Positions 33,765-43,908 of a DNA stretch of 64,000 bases are shown here, one piece after another. The notes beneath the pieces were generated by a model, which was not told where the DNA came from, made no database searches, and saw nothing but the letters and a program-made list of their open reading frames with translations. Made by a program: the position numbers and the translations under genes. This DNA is from Fistulifera solaris (taxonomy: Eukaryota; Bacillariophyta; Bacillariophyceae; Naviculales; Stauroneidaceae): the NCBI GenBank assembly GCA_030295235.1, contig AP026172.1, positions 558,001 to 622,000 on the forward strand. Reading direction: 5' to 3'. Every line of letters begins with the position of its first letter. Within the stretch, counting starts at the first letter, position 1.

Positions 33765-36286
33765 ATGAAATTGCTACCTGTACTACTATTAACGATTCTT
33801 TTTTTACGGGGCATTCGCCCAAGAGGATGCCATGTATTTCAATCGCGTCAATGTCTTTTATCCATGCTCGCAAGACGGTGCGGAATGCAATTCTGATAAC
33901 GAAACCGTCGCCGAGATCATCGATGCTTCTCCGGATGGAATGACATTGGTGTATACCGATGGTACACAAGGCCGTATTGGTTTTATTGACATTTCGGATC
34001 TCACCAATCCCCCTGCCGATGGGGACCGTCGATGTGGGAGGGGAACCAACGTCGGTCGCCGTCACAAAAGATGGTTTGTATGCGGTGGTCGCTGTCAACA
34101 CGTCTCCCGACTTTGTGAATCCTTCGGGTGTTATGCATGCGATTCGTATGGATACGATGGAAGTCTTGGTGACCACCGAACTTGGTGGGCAACCAGATAG
34201 TATTACCATTTCGGCCGACAATGCCTACATGGCCATTGTCATTGAAAACGAACGTGATGAAGATTTGGGAGAAGGTGGGATTCCGCAACTGCCCGGTGGA
34301 TACATCATTGTGGTCGACAAGACTGCCGAAGATCCTTCCGAATGGACGATGCAGAACGTCAATCTTACCGAGGCGCTTACGGCGGCGGGGATCGACTTTC
34401 CGGAAGATCCCGAACCCGAGTATATCGCCATCAATGCGGATAATGTGGCCGTCGTCACCATACAAGAGAACAATGGAATTGCGTTGATTGATCTTGCGAC
34501 AGCGACCGTGCTCGGTGCCTTTCCCGCCGGAGCGGTCGATTTAGAGATGATTGATATTGTCGAAGACAACGTAATTGACATGACTGCTTCGTTGTCACAA
34601 ATCCCTCGTGAACCCGATACCGTCACTTGGATTGGTACCGACTTCTTTGCCACGGCCAATGAGGGTGATTTGAATGGTGGATCGCGTGGATTCACCATCT
34701 TCAATCGAGATGGAACGGTAGTTTTTGACATCGGCAACTCCATGGAACATGCCATTGCTCGTGTTGGTCAGTATCCTGAAGGCCGTTCGGAAGCCAAGGG
34801 AAACGAACCCGAGGGACTGGCGTACGGGGTTTTTGGTAACGAGAATTTACTCTTTGTCATGAGCGAACGAGCTTCCGTTGTCCTCGTTTACAGCATTGCG
34901 GATCCTTCCAACCCCACCGAAGTCACTTTGAAGCAAATTCTCCCTTCGGAAGCTGGACCGGAAGGTATTGTCTTGATTCCTTCGCGCAATCTTGTCGCCA
35001 TTGCTACCGAAACCGATGAACGAGGCAACACGATTCGGGCGACGGTCGGCCTTTACGAGATGCAAGCGGGTGAACCCATCTTTCCCCATTTGACCAGTGC
35101 CGATCGCGAAGACGGTACTCCTATTCCGTTTGGTGCTTTGAGTGGCTTGGCCTGTGGTGATGCTCCCGGACTTTCGAATCCTCTGGCGAATACCATTTTC
35201 ACTATTGAAGACAGTTTCTACAATCAGAGTCGCATGTTCGAGATCGATACCAGTACCAAGACGCTCACGAGAGAAATTCGTTTGATGGATAGCAACGGTG
35301 CGCTTGCTGCTGTGTCTGCATCCCAAGTCAATGATGACATGACAGTCAGCTTGGATAATGAAGGCATTGCATTGGCTGACGACGGAACGTTCTGGATTGT
35401 CAGTGAGGGGGCGGGAACAGTCGGAGATCCCGAAGAACCTTTGGAATCTGCGAATCTGCTCTTGCACGTGACTGCTGGAGGTGAAATCGTTCACGTGTAC
35501 ACTTTGCCTGAAGACTTGAACGCCATTCAAGTCCGCTTTGGATTTGAAGGTGTCGCCGCTTACGGAGACTACTTGGTGGTCGCGTTCCAGCGTGCGTGGG
35601 GCGATGAAGCCAATCCCCGAATCGGGATCTTCAACAAAGCTACGGAGGAATGGAAATTCCTTTTTTATCCTTTGGATGAAGTCAAGTCTCAAAACGGCGG
35701 ATGGGTGGGTCTAAGTGACATCGCGCCTATGGGATCGGGAATGTTTATGGTGTTGGAGCGTGACAATCAAGGTACGAGATGAATTCTTTTATTTGATTTA
35801 TGATTTCGAATTAGCACTGACTAAACAATCATGTCGTTTGAATATTCAGGATCGAAGGATGCTGTCATCAAGCAATATTGTACCATTGACCTTGGTGAGG
35901 ATCTCAGTGCCGTCACAGATGGGGCTGACATAGCAAAAAGCGATTGCGTCGATATCATTCCGACATTCTTTGAAATGACGAAAGGGTCAACACGAGAAAA
36001 GTTTGAAGGTCTCTGTGTCACTGCACAAGGTGATATCTGGGTTAACAATGACAATGATGGATTGAATGATAATAGTGGCGAGAATGTCCTTGCAATTGTT
36101 GGTACAATTTCTCTTCCTGGCGATGATGGAAGTGCTCCCGTCGATGGCGCGACGGAAAGTCCAGCCACAAGTCCAGCGGGTGCTCCCGTTGGCGGCCCAG
36201 TTGGAACTCCGACAGGATCGTCTGCAGCATCCGCAATCTTTTCGTTGCCTGCCGCTCTGTTAGCTGTTGCCGCCATTGCGTTCTAA
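33765..36286 (+). CDS. secreted phytase-like propeller phosphatase (alkaline phosphatase type), putative GPI anchor
   Basis: ATG 33765 opens a signal peptide (MKLLPVLLLTILF, then FAQED). The first half is a beta-propeller of the choice-of-anchor-I type (ETVAEIIDASPDGMTLVYTD, VDVGGEPTSVAVT, NERDEDLGEGGIPQLPGGY). The second half is an esterase-like phytase module (GALSGLACGD, YNQSRMFEID, FEGVAAYGDYLVVAFQRAW, MVLERDNQG). The intron at 35772-35849 (78 bp, GTACGA...ATTCAG) splits the GGA codon after ERDNQ. The C-terminus is a Gly/Pro/Ser linker and a hydrophobic tail (FSLPAALLAVAAIAF), like a GPI signal. Extra bases in G4 (33808-33811) and C5 (34009-34013) runs shift the frame; restored length is about 813 residues. 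A phosphate-stress alkaline phosphatase of P. tricornutum is, as I recall, of this kind (unchecked). Confidence 0.85.
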
Positions 36287-36444
36287 TAGAAAAGCATAAA
36301 AATGGCTTGCTGTATATGTTGGAGTCATGCAGTCATGCACGAGTATTCGCACGACCTATTACTAAAATTTCCTGTAATTAACAAAGCTGTTAACACGCGC
36401 TGCAATCGTTTATGAGCTATCATTTTACTCCTTATCTCTCGAGC

Positions 36445-38010
36445 TCATCGCCGCGCTGCAAGTTTGTCGAAATTCTCCGCTCCCATCAATTCTTTGAACC
36501 GCTTTAACATTTCTTCGCGTGATGCTGGCTGGTTATTACTTTGCTGTAATAGAAGTGCTGCGGCTTTATAGCACGCTTGCAAAGCTTGTGTTTCTTGGTC
36601 CGGTGTCTCTGCATGTTGAATAGCGAGTCGAAACGACTCGACTGCTTCTTTCCATTTTCCTCGACTAGCTTGAGCTCCACCTAAACTGTAGCGAGGAGCA
36701 AATCGCTCTGGACTTTGTTCTAAGGCTTTATTGTAAAAATGAATTTCGGAATCTTTTCCTTCATGCAGAACGCCCAAGTTTGTGAATGCCACAGATTTAT
36801 CAATTGTGCTAGCCTCCGGCGTTTGTATGATTTTTTGGTACAGACCTTCCTGTTCTTTTTCATTGCCAGGGCCACGCAGCTCGTACGCTTCCGCGAGAAG
36901 GTTCATAGCGGACACGTCGGAAGCATCCACTTGCAAGCATATTTTCATGCAAGCAATGACCTTTTCAATGTCGCGATTTTTGTAGTGCAGGCAGCCCAAT
37001 GGGTAGGCAACTGATCCTGATAGTGGATGAACATTATCTTGGCAATACTCGAGCACTTGGATAGCTTTCTCGGGATTTCCTTGTTTCTCTAACCCAGAAG
37101 CCCATAAATTGTACGAACCTTCAAAAGTAGGGTTGATTTGAACTGCAGCTTCCAGCATCTTCATATCATCTGGATCTTGCAAAAGTTGTCGAACAATCTC
37201 TGCCTTGTCTTGATGCATGCAGAAGCCTCCGATGATATACCGTTCTCCGGCTTCTACCGCATGACCGGCATGCTTCAATCCACCCGGACGCACAGTCACT
37301 TGACCAGCTTTCATTTTCAAGATACTGTTGTCGACGTTGATGCCTTCTATCCAAGTACCTCCGCCTTCAAAGTCCTCATTCAATGCAATGGTGAATGACA
37401 AACATCCCGAGTCGGTATGAATGTCCGTTCTACGGCCTGTCTCTGGAGTATAGCGAAACAAATAAGCGGAATCGACGCAAAGCCGAGCAGCATCCTTACA
37501 AAAGTCGGGAAATTGTTGCGCCAAAAGAGGAAACAAGCGTTGGGCGCACGTTTTCACAAACCAGTCGTAGACCGCCGGTACATCTTTGATCCAAAATCCG
37601 GTCACAGGATATTGCCCTGATTTCAACTCTTTCCACTGACCGCCGTTTGTTTCTAGGAAATGCCGATTGGCCATATCGATCACGGAAGCGCACTCTTCGG
37701 GAGAAAAGACATCCGTAACATACACGCGCCGTGACAAGATGTCGGGAAAGTCAGGAAGTGAGCCAGGTGCATCAATATTGTATTCTTGAAACTGCTGTTC
37801 ACCCGAGGTCACTTCATCTACCACGACTTTGTGTGTCGGATAATTGGTGAGCGCTTGCTCTACGGCTTGTTTGTGTCGTTGAATGGCCAGTTTCCGGGCT
37901 TCGTCCAGAACGGACGGAGTGATTGTGAAAAGATCTGCAAGTGTATCGACAGATGCTTTCACCCAGGCCGCATAACCGCCCACGAATATCAAAAGCGATA
38001 GCAAATTCAT
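36445..38010 (-). CDS. prolyl 4-hydroxylase-like 2-oxoglutarate/Fe(II) oxygenase with TPR repeats
   Basis: An uninterrupted 521-residue protein. The N-terminus (MNLLSLLIFVGGYAAWVKAS) is a signal peptide or anchor, pointing to the secretory pathway. Residues of about 85-275 form a P4H-type dioxygenase domain with the iron ligands in RRTDIHTDSG (H-x-D, about 37420-37390) and GLKHAGHAV (distal His). The 2-oxoglutarate-binding basic residue is likely the Arg of GERYIIGGF. The C-terminal half has TPR-like helical repeats (GSYNLWASGLEKQGNPEKAI, AFTNLGVLHEGKDS, RYSLGGAQASRGKWKEAVES). Such enzymes hydroxylate proline in secreted proteins. The TPR part, C-terminal rather than N-terminal as in animal P4H, may bind the substrate. 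Confidence 0.85.
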   Translation of the reverse strand: MNLLSLLIFVGGYAAWVKASVDTLADLFTITPSVLDEARKLAIQRHKQAVEQALTNYPTHKVVVDEVTSGEQQFQEYNIDAPGSLPDFPDILSRRVYVTDVFSPEECASVIDMANRHFLETNGGQWKELKSGQYPVTGFWIKDVPAVYDWFVKTCAQRLFPLLAQQFPDFCKDAARLCVDSAYLFRYTPETGRRTDIHTDSGCLSFTIALNEDFEGGGTWIEGINVDNSILKMKAGQVTVRPGGLKHAGHAVEAGERYIIGGFCMHQDKAEIVRQLLQDPDDMKMLEAAVQINPTFEGSYNLWASGLEKQGNPEKAIQVLEYCQDNVHPLSGSVAYPLGCLHYKNRDIEKVIACMKICLQVDASDVSAMNLLAEAYELRGPGNEKEQEGLYQKIIQTPEASTIDKSVAFTNLGVLHEGKDSEIHFYNKALEQSPERFAPRYSLGGAQASRGKWKEAVESFRLAIQHAETPDQETQALQACYKAAALLLQQSNNQPASREEMLKRFKELMGAENFDKLAARR

Positions 38011-38327
38011 GAAAGATTAAAAGCACGTCAAGGTAGAGCAGCTCCAATTGGGATTGCCGACCAATATCTTTTCATGAATGGATGTTTATGATGTTGAAGA
38101 AAGAATAAAAGCGGAATCCCTAAAAAAATTGGCAAAATGTTTTTGAAATCCAACTTGGGTTACCAGTAAGGACTTTTATACGTCCTTAACTTGGGTACCT
38201 TGGGACTTGGGATGACATACGTACAGACGGTCACTTCGCGTGCGAGCGAGAGGTGCGCGATTTTTGCTTGATGCGATGATCTCGCAGTTTCATTTCGCCC
38301 ATTTTCATTCATCCTGATCCTCCAATC
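38011..38327. promoter_or_regulatory. divergent intergenic region
   Basis: 317 bp between the 2OG-oxygenase and OTU genes. It contains a direct or near-palindromic GGGTTACC/GGGTACC pair (38157-38164 and 38193-38199); nothing else recognised. Confidence 0.35.
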
Positions 38328-39112
38328 ATGATACGAAACCGCAACAATTCTTGGATACAAAATGCACTGACATGGCTACGACTCCTGTTCGTTTTACTGG
38401 TCCCTGAAGTCGTCAACTGCTTTCGTCCCTATTCCTCTTATCGATTCGCCCCCAACGGGGTCTGCATCTCACCCAAACATTTCGTTGACGTCAATGACAG
38501 CGCAAACACCTTCGTTATGCGATCGGTACCCGGTGAGGGCGATTGCATGTTTCTAGCGGTAGCCTTGGCGACTTTGACGAGTATGGGATTGGGTGGCAAT
38601 GACACTTTGTTGAGGGCCATTTCTCGTGAAACTCGGGATGTTGTGGCCACCGTGTTGGAACTTCCTTCAGGGCATCTTGTCATTGAAGGAAAAAGGCTGG
38701 TCACAACGCAAGCATTGTTGCGGTCCGCCGCGAAAGGTGAAGGTCTTTCTACGGAAGAATATCTCACGCAATTACGGAAAGAAGGGATCGAGGGTGGTCT
38801 CTACGGGGAGGTCCTGAGCTAACAGTTTTAGCAAATGTGTTACGGAGACCTATTAGTATTTATGAAATTGACTCCGATGGAATACAACAAGCTGGAGAGC
38901 AAGGGAAAGAAAAAGATGTCGCTTTCGTAAGGAGAATGGGTGTCTTTGGGAAAAACGTCTTCCAGGATCCTTTGGAAGCGCTTCCCGAGTCAGCCATCCT
39001 GTCACACCCATGGGTGACAAACGGAGCATATAGTTGGCATTTACATATTCTTGTTGTCGATACAAGTCGGGGAGAGAAGCATGCATGTGTCTTGCTTCCT
39101 CAAAAACTATGA
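38328..39112 (+). CDS. OTU-family cysteine protease (deubiquitinase-like)
   Basis: ATG at 38328. A signal-anchor-like N-terminus (LTWLRLLFVLLVPEVVNC) is followed by the OTU catalytic motif PGEGDCMFLAVA (D-x-C, about 38532-38565), a helical region with YLTQLRKEGIEGG, the family block VLANVLRRPISIYE (about 38825-38868) and the catalytic-His strand KHACVLLP (about 39078-39101). A missing C near 38811-38812 shifts the frame between the two halves; restored length is about 261 residues. OTU enzymes cleave ubiquitin chains. The secretory or plastid-type leader is unusual and could place it in the ER or in the periplastidial compartment, where diatoms run a ubiquitin-like import machinery. That location is speculative. 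Confidence 0.75.
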
Positions 39113-39296
39113 TCGTAGCTTTCCGATTGTTTAGACGCGAATTCGTTAGTACGTAGTACCGGTACTATGATGGTTGTGAAAACCATCTTCTCAATCGAAG
39201 CGGTACCCATTTTTGCTGATGCCATTCAAGTTTTTCGGCAAGCGAACTGCACAAAAGCTGCTGGCGTTTTAACAATACCCACAAACGACAAGAATT

Positions 39297-39680
39297 ATGT
39301 CCAAAGAATCGAGTTCTTTTCTACAGCAAATTGCTGGGGCACTCGGAGCAACAGGTGTCGGTTTGGGCGCAATTGGCGCTCATGCGTTGCGGAAGAAATT
39401 GGAACAACGTGGAATGACGGCCGCTTGGAATACAGCGATTCTCTACCAGCTTTTTCATTCAGCAGCGCTCGTCGGTGTTGCAGCTCTCGCTAAAGGTAGT
39501 GCACATGAGAAACAGCTTACCCGGGCTGGAGAAGTCATGGCGGTGGGAAGTCTTTTGTTTTCGGGGTCAATCTACATGCTGTGCTTCGAAATAGGCCCTA
39601 AATACATAGTCGGTCCTACTACTCCTATTGGTGGATTCTTTATGATCGGAGGTTGGATTATGCTTGGCTTGGCGGTTTAG
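39297..39680 (+). CDS. DUF423/TMEM256-family membrane protein
   Basis: An uninterrupted 127-residue protein with four hydrophobic helices. The N-terminal ATGVGLGAIGAHALRKKLEQ and WNTAILYQLFHSAALV blocks and the C-terminal TPIGGFFMIGGWIMLGLAV are the conserved signature of the DUF423 family (bacterial YgdD, human TMEM256). The function is not established. In eukaryotes the family is often found in mitochondria. Confidence 0.85.
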   Translation: MSKESSSFLQQIAGALGATGVGLGAIGAHALRKKLEQRGMTAAWNTAILYQLFHSAALVGVAALAKGSAHEKQLTRAGEVMAVGSLLFSGSIYMLCFEIGPKYIVGPTTPIGGFFMIGGWIMLGLAV

Positions 39681-39766
39681 TTTTCGTGCTTCTGCCGTTT
39701 TTTGCTCGCTTGCCTCCGGCTGTCAAAAGTTAATCTAAAATCATTTATAAGCACACCAACCCATTT

Positions 39767-40792
39767 CTAGTCTTTAGAGTTCTCCATTTTTGATTGGTAA
39801 TACTTTTCAAGCGTAGCATGATGGTGTCTGACTTTGGTTCCCACTTTCTTAAGCTTTTCGTTGAGAATTGCATCCAGTACTAACTCCATCACAGGAAAAG
39901 CTAAAGCTGCCAACAACGCCAGTATAGCTTCCAAGACGACCACTGTAACATAATTCCAGAAGAGACCACGGAACCATAATGCAGCCAGCATAGACACAAT
40001 CGCCATACCAGCATAGACCAAAGGATTTTTCGGCAAAGACGAGCTGTTGTATGTAAACATGAAAATGACCAAGGACTCTCCCAAAAAGAATACCCAGGAG
40101 GATCGAGGTGAATTGTGCATCAGCATCAAGCCTGCTGCTATCGCCAAGGGTGATAGCACATCAGTAGGAGAGCCGCCAGCTTGTCGTATACTTTGCACGA
40201 TACGAAAGGCAATGTACGCCAGGAATGCCAGTGCAGGATACATCGTCCATCGATAACGAACTAGAAACACCGAAACGGAACCCATCATCACTGTTACAAT
40301 GAAAAGGAAAATTTTTATTGAGGATCCCGATAAATGTCGAGTGAAACGAACAAAACTTTATCGAAGAAACGTACTCGTTCGGACGGTTAATTGAAGTAAA
40401 AACGCAATCACCATCCCTGCGATTTCTTGAACTATGCCCTGCGCCGTTGTTGGTGCCGATTCCTTCTCTTCGTCTGTATCATTATGTTCGTGTTCTTCTT
40501 CATCATCATCCAGATCGATCCCCAGTATGTCGTATTGCTTTCTAAGTTTAGGATTTGTGAGAACTTTTTGCGCCCGATTTAGAACGCGGAACGTCTCATC
40601 ATCTCCACCTGGTTTGTCCGGATGGTGCTTCAGAGATAGTTTGCGGTAATTCTTCTTAATTAAATCCTCATCAATGACGGTCTCGTCAGGGTTCTCTTTC
40701 GACGGAACTCCTTTTGGTATGTTCAGGTACGTGTAGTATCCGTCAGGAGCCAGCAACCTGACAATAGCTTCAGAAGATTGGTATGGCGCCAT
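39767..40792 (-). CDS. membrane-anchored J-domain protein
   Basis: Exon 1 (40792-40375) encodes a J domain: [10 protein letters not shown], then [19 protein letters not shown] with the HPD triad, then [17 protein letters not shown], and an acidic linker. A GTACGT donor at 40374 and TAACAG acceptor at 40291 (84-bp intron, codon A|TG) join it in frame to exon 2 (40290-39767). Exon 2 encodes about four transmembrane helices ([47 protein letters not shown]) and a basic C-terminal tail. Together they make one 313-residue protein; read separately the two exons would look like two genes. J domains stimulate Hsp70 ATPase. The membrane part suggests recruitment of Hsp70 to an ER or other membrane. I cannot name the orthologue. 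Confidence 0.8.
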
Positions 40793-41179
40793 TTTCGCAA
40801 TAATCGACTTTACAAGTTAGAAAGATGCTGCTGTTTCACAAGTCAACTGCAATAAAAAAGAGTACCAGTACCAGGTAAAGGAAGGAGAGTGAGAAGGACT
40901 AGAGGCGAAAATCAACGAGGTTTAACGCGCACGACGTCCGACGACGGAAGGAAAAGCTATCATTCGTCATCCGTAGGGTTAAAGAGTACCGGGACTATAA
41001 AAGACAACAATGATTCAATTCACTCTCGTAACGCAGGAAGATTAAACTATTATACCAGGTATGTTTTGTCATCACTTGTGTGCACGAAAAAGTCTGATGG
41101 AGAGGTCCTCTAACGTTGAATCCATTTCTTACTTTAAAATATTTTGCTATGCGGTTGTTGCTATTTCTCCGATACAAAA
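40793..41179. other. intergenic, carries recurrent TACC/GGTA motif
   Basis: 387 bp upstream of the J-protein gene. AGTACCAGTACCAGGTA at 40861-40877 is another copy of the intergenic motif. No gene recognised. Confidence 0.4.
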
Positions 41180-41582
41180 TCAATTTTTGTTTGATTTATA
41201 CTCGCGTCGAGCAGAAGTTGGCAAGTTCCATGCAAGCCAATTGTTAAGTCGACGACGAAATCCGTTTAGTTTCTTGACTTGTGGCATATCTTCTTCGTAG
41301 GTGAGCTTCAATTTGCCCCTGTCGGTGGCACACTGCAGACTAGGCTCGTCGTCTTCTTCATCTACCGTCTGCACGAGATGAAAATCTAAATGCTCAATCT
41401 CTTTATCCTCATAGAGAGTAGGAAGCGTCGTTTTGAGAAACTGGGCGCACAGGACGTGCGATTAGGTCGAACTGGGTTCGTCGGCGATAGTTCATGATGC
41501 CGTTGTTCTTGACGACGACGGAACGTTTCGACATCAAAGAAGAGTTGGCGATCAATAAGTTGCGTTGCCCGGGTTTCATCAT
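41180..41582 (-). CDS. small basic protein, unknown function
   Basis: ATG at 41582 (MMKPGQRNLLI). The N-terminal half is basic with YRRRTQFDL. One extra base in an A4 run (T run on plus) near 41436-41439 shifts the frame. The second half (LPTLYEDKEIEHLDFHLV, then VDEEDDEPSLQC) is acidic, then basic to the end (KLNGFRRRLNNWLAWNL). The restored length is about 133 residues. I do not recognise a family and no signal peptide is visible. The consistent amino-acid composition across the junction is the main support. Confidence 0.45.
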
Positions 41583-42042
41583 GGTGAGCAAAAGGTTCGA
41601 TTGATAAGTTCACAATGACTTTCTTGATTTTATTTGTGAGATTGAAATTGTGGTGCCAAGAGGATGATTTTTTTGTTGGTTCGTGAAAGAGATCAGTTTT
41701 CGCGAGGTTTTCGCGGAGAGGAACCGAACAGTTTTCATTTTTCAGTGGGAGTCCCTGTACACTATTTCCGTTTTCACGTTCTTAAAGTAACATTCTTGTA
41801 CATGCTATCACATAGTGGAACGTTCGGCAACAGAAAAAGACTTTGAGAACGGCTTCGTACTATTAAAACTTCACCCGTCTCCTGTCCTCTCCGCGCAATA
41901 ACAACGAAAACTTCACCCCAAAAAACGTTTTTTCCTATCACGGAACGAAATAACGAAGTAAAAATGATCCTCTTCTCCTCACAATTTGGTTCTCGCAAAA
42001 ATCAGACGCTTGCATCAAATACCGACTTATCAGCATCTTGAC
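41583..42042. other. intergenic, no gene seen
   Basis: AT-rich region between two small hypothetical genes, probably holding divergent promoters. Confidence 0.35.
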
Positions 42043-42420
42043 ATGATCCACAACGCTCCCACTTTGATTCGCCCTGGCCATGTGCGGCCTCCGATCGACG
42101 TAATTCGCCGTCGTGGCCACAAGAGATCCAGCGCACTTTCTGACTTCTCCACGGTCCTATCGATTGTAATCCCAAATGAAGCCAAAACTCACCGCCGATC
42201 GCATATCACCGACTGGAGTAGCTTATTGAAGCGTCTCTATCACGGCAAGAACGTGCGTGAGCATCGTCGATCGAATGCCTTGACAGGGGACGAGTTTATG
42301 GAGATATTATGGGTGTGTGATGAGCTACGTGGACCTTCGCAACCGCCTCGTGGTCAACGAATCTGTGTTTGGAATCCATCTGCATGGGAAAAGTGTGATG
42401 CCTTCGACAACGAACTTTGA
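42043..42420 (+). CDS. hypothetical basic protein, doubtful
   Basis: A 125-codon frame from ATG 42043, rich in Arg and His (VIRRRGHKRSSALSDFSTVL, LLKRLYHGKNVREHRRSN). No family is recognised. It may be frame-shifted near its 3' end, because another frame stays open to 42499. The composition and moderate length make it possible but unproven. Confidence 0.3.
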   Translation: MIHNAPTLIRPGHVRPPIDVIRRRGHKRSSALSDFSTVLSIVIPNEAKTHRRSHITDWSSLLKRLYHGKNVREHRRSNALTGDEFMEILWVCDELRGPSQPPRGQRICVWNPSAWEKCDAFDNEL

Positions 42421-42840
42421 TACAGTTATCGTGAAAATTCAAAAGAAAGACACAGTGATCTGTGCATCTCTGTCTTTTGCCATTTTTGTGGTGGTTTAGA
42501 TTCCAGAAGCCACAACTATCTCTGTTCCATGCATGAAAGCTCCTATGTCTAAACATGGAAGTAGTCGAGAAATTAAAGTGTAGAATGATAAGTTAAGCGA
42601 AACGAAATTTCAATATGATTTAATGCGTGGAATCCGTCAATATCGACAGGCTACAGTCGCAAATCTTATTTCAATGAAACAAGTTTTATTTGGTACGGAG
42701 TTTTAGTTTTCAGTTACCGAGCAAACTTCTCTTGCGAAAATATGATCTGATAGTGACTTCGCTTGCATTATTGAAAAGAAAGGCAAATGCTTACAAAATC
42801 GGAGAAAAACGTCATGGCTTGTGCTTTCGTTTCTTCAATG
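42421..42840. other. intergenic, no gene seen
   Basis: AT-rich 3' flanks of two convergent genes; nothing recognised. Confidence 0.35.
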
Positions 42841-43490
42841 CTACAGTGCATAGTATGGATCCACCATTTCCGCACCAAATCCAAGGCGCTCTCGTCTTTC
42901 TCTTTCCGACAATCGTCGTGGTCTGCTATTGTAGCGTGCGTATTCATCGGGAAGAGCGACAGTTGACGTCGAGATAGGTTCCCAATCCAACGTCAAGCCA
43001 AATCGTGGGGTGTAGGGATGATCGCCAATAGTCAGAGCGTATTCACGGATTTCCATCCTCTTGCTAAACACGATTTTTTGAGGCCGATAAGGACAAGAAA
43101 CTCGCTTCTTTGCAGCGTACGGCACATATAATTTTCCTTCTTCGTCAGATGACTCGTCGCTGGTATTGTTGAGTTCAACAAGATCTGGTCTTTCGAATAA
43201 ATGCAAAAAATCGGAAGACAAGGTAGGAAAGGTCGTCAAAAGGAATCATCGCTGTAGTCGACGCACGGGAAGTCCGCCCATCCGAACGCTATTAACTTGG
43301 CGGATGGTTCGATCGTGATCGTGCTGCCACCCGTTTGTATAACGGGAAGGTATTTGCGTTTGTAAATCGTTTTGTGGGATTGTCCTCCATCATCTTCAAG
43401 ACGATTGTTTATGCAATGATTGATGTCGGGAGGCGACTCAATTAAAGGAAAGTCGCCCCAACCAAAAGAGACGGTCTGTTGGGATTCCAT
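42841..43490 (-). CDS. diatom protein with an IREY...LxLDWEP motif
   Basis: ATG at 43490. The N-terminal half contains two near-identical short elements, VSFGWGDFPLIE and IAFGWADFPCVD, about 60 residues apart. After one missing base in a T run near 43233-43236 the frame continues with the acidic DESSDEEGKLY and the segment VFSKRMEIREYALTIGDHPY followed by LTLDWEP. A segment of this form (V.FS.V.IREY...LGD.P....G..L.L.WE) recurs in many stramenopile proteins of unknown function (recalled, not checked). The C-terminus is Arg-rich (RPRRLSERERRERLG). Restored length is 216 residues. The short FGWGDFP-type repeats may be docking motifs, which is a guess. Confidence 0.55.
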
Positions 43491-43908
43491 TTGCTAAGGT
43501 GAGCTTTTTTGTGGGAAAGAAGAGTTAAAACTGCCATACTTGCTTTCTCTGTTTGAATTGATGATAAATACTCCGAGGTCTTCGGTGTCAGTCCCATAAA
43601 TTTGAGAACAATTTCATTGCGAACGGCCACGCGGTCAATCCCACGAGAATTTTATTTCGTTTTCCACGCGCAACAACTTTCGAGGCGTTTGAAACTTTGA
43701 GAGTTCCAAAGAATGTGCTACGCGCGGACTATCGTGGATAATGTTTACTTCCGAGGATTCAGACAGGAGAACCGGTACTCACAATTCATAGCAGCAGAAA
43801 ATTGCCACAATAAGCACGAGGCTCGGTAGGGTTACCGGTTACCTTTTAGCTCATACCACATACCACATCTTACATCGCTTGAAATTTGAAACTAAACTAA
43901 TATGCCTT
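43491..43908. other. intergenic with palindromic TACC/GGTA motifs
   Basis: 418 bp between two minus-strand genes. ACCGGTACT at 43771-43779 and GGTTACCGGTTACC at 43830-43843 belong to the recurrent intergenic motif class. No gene recognised. Confidence 0.4.
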
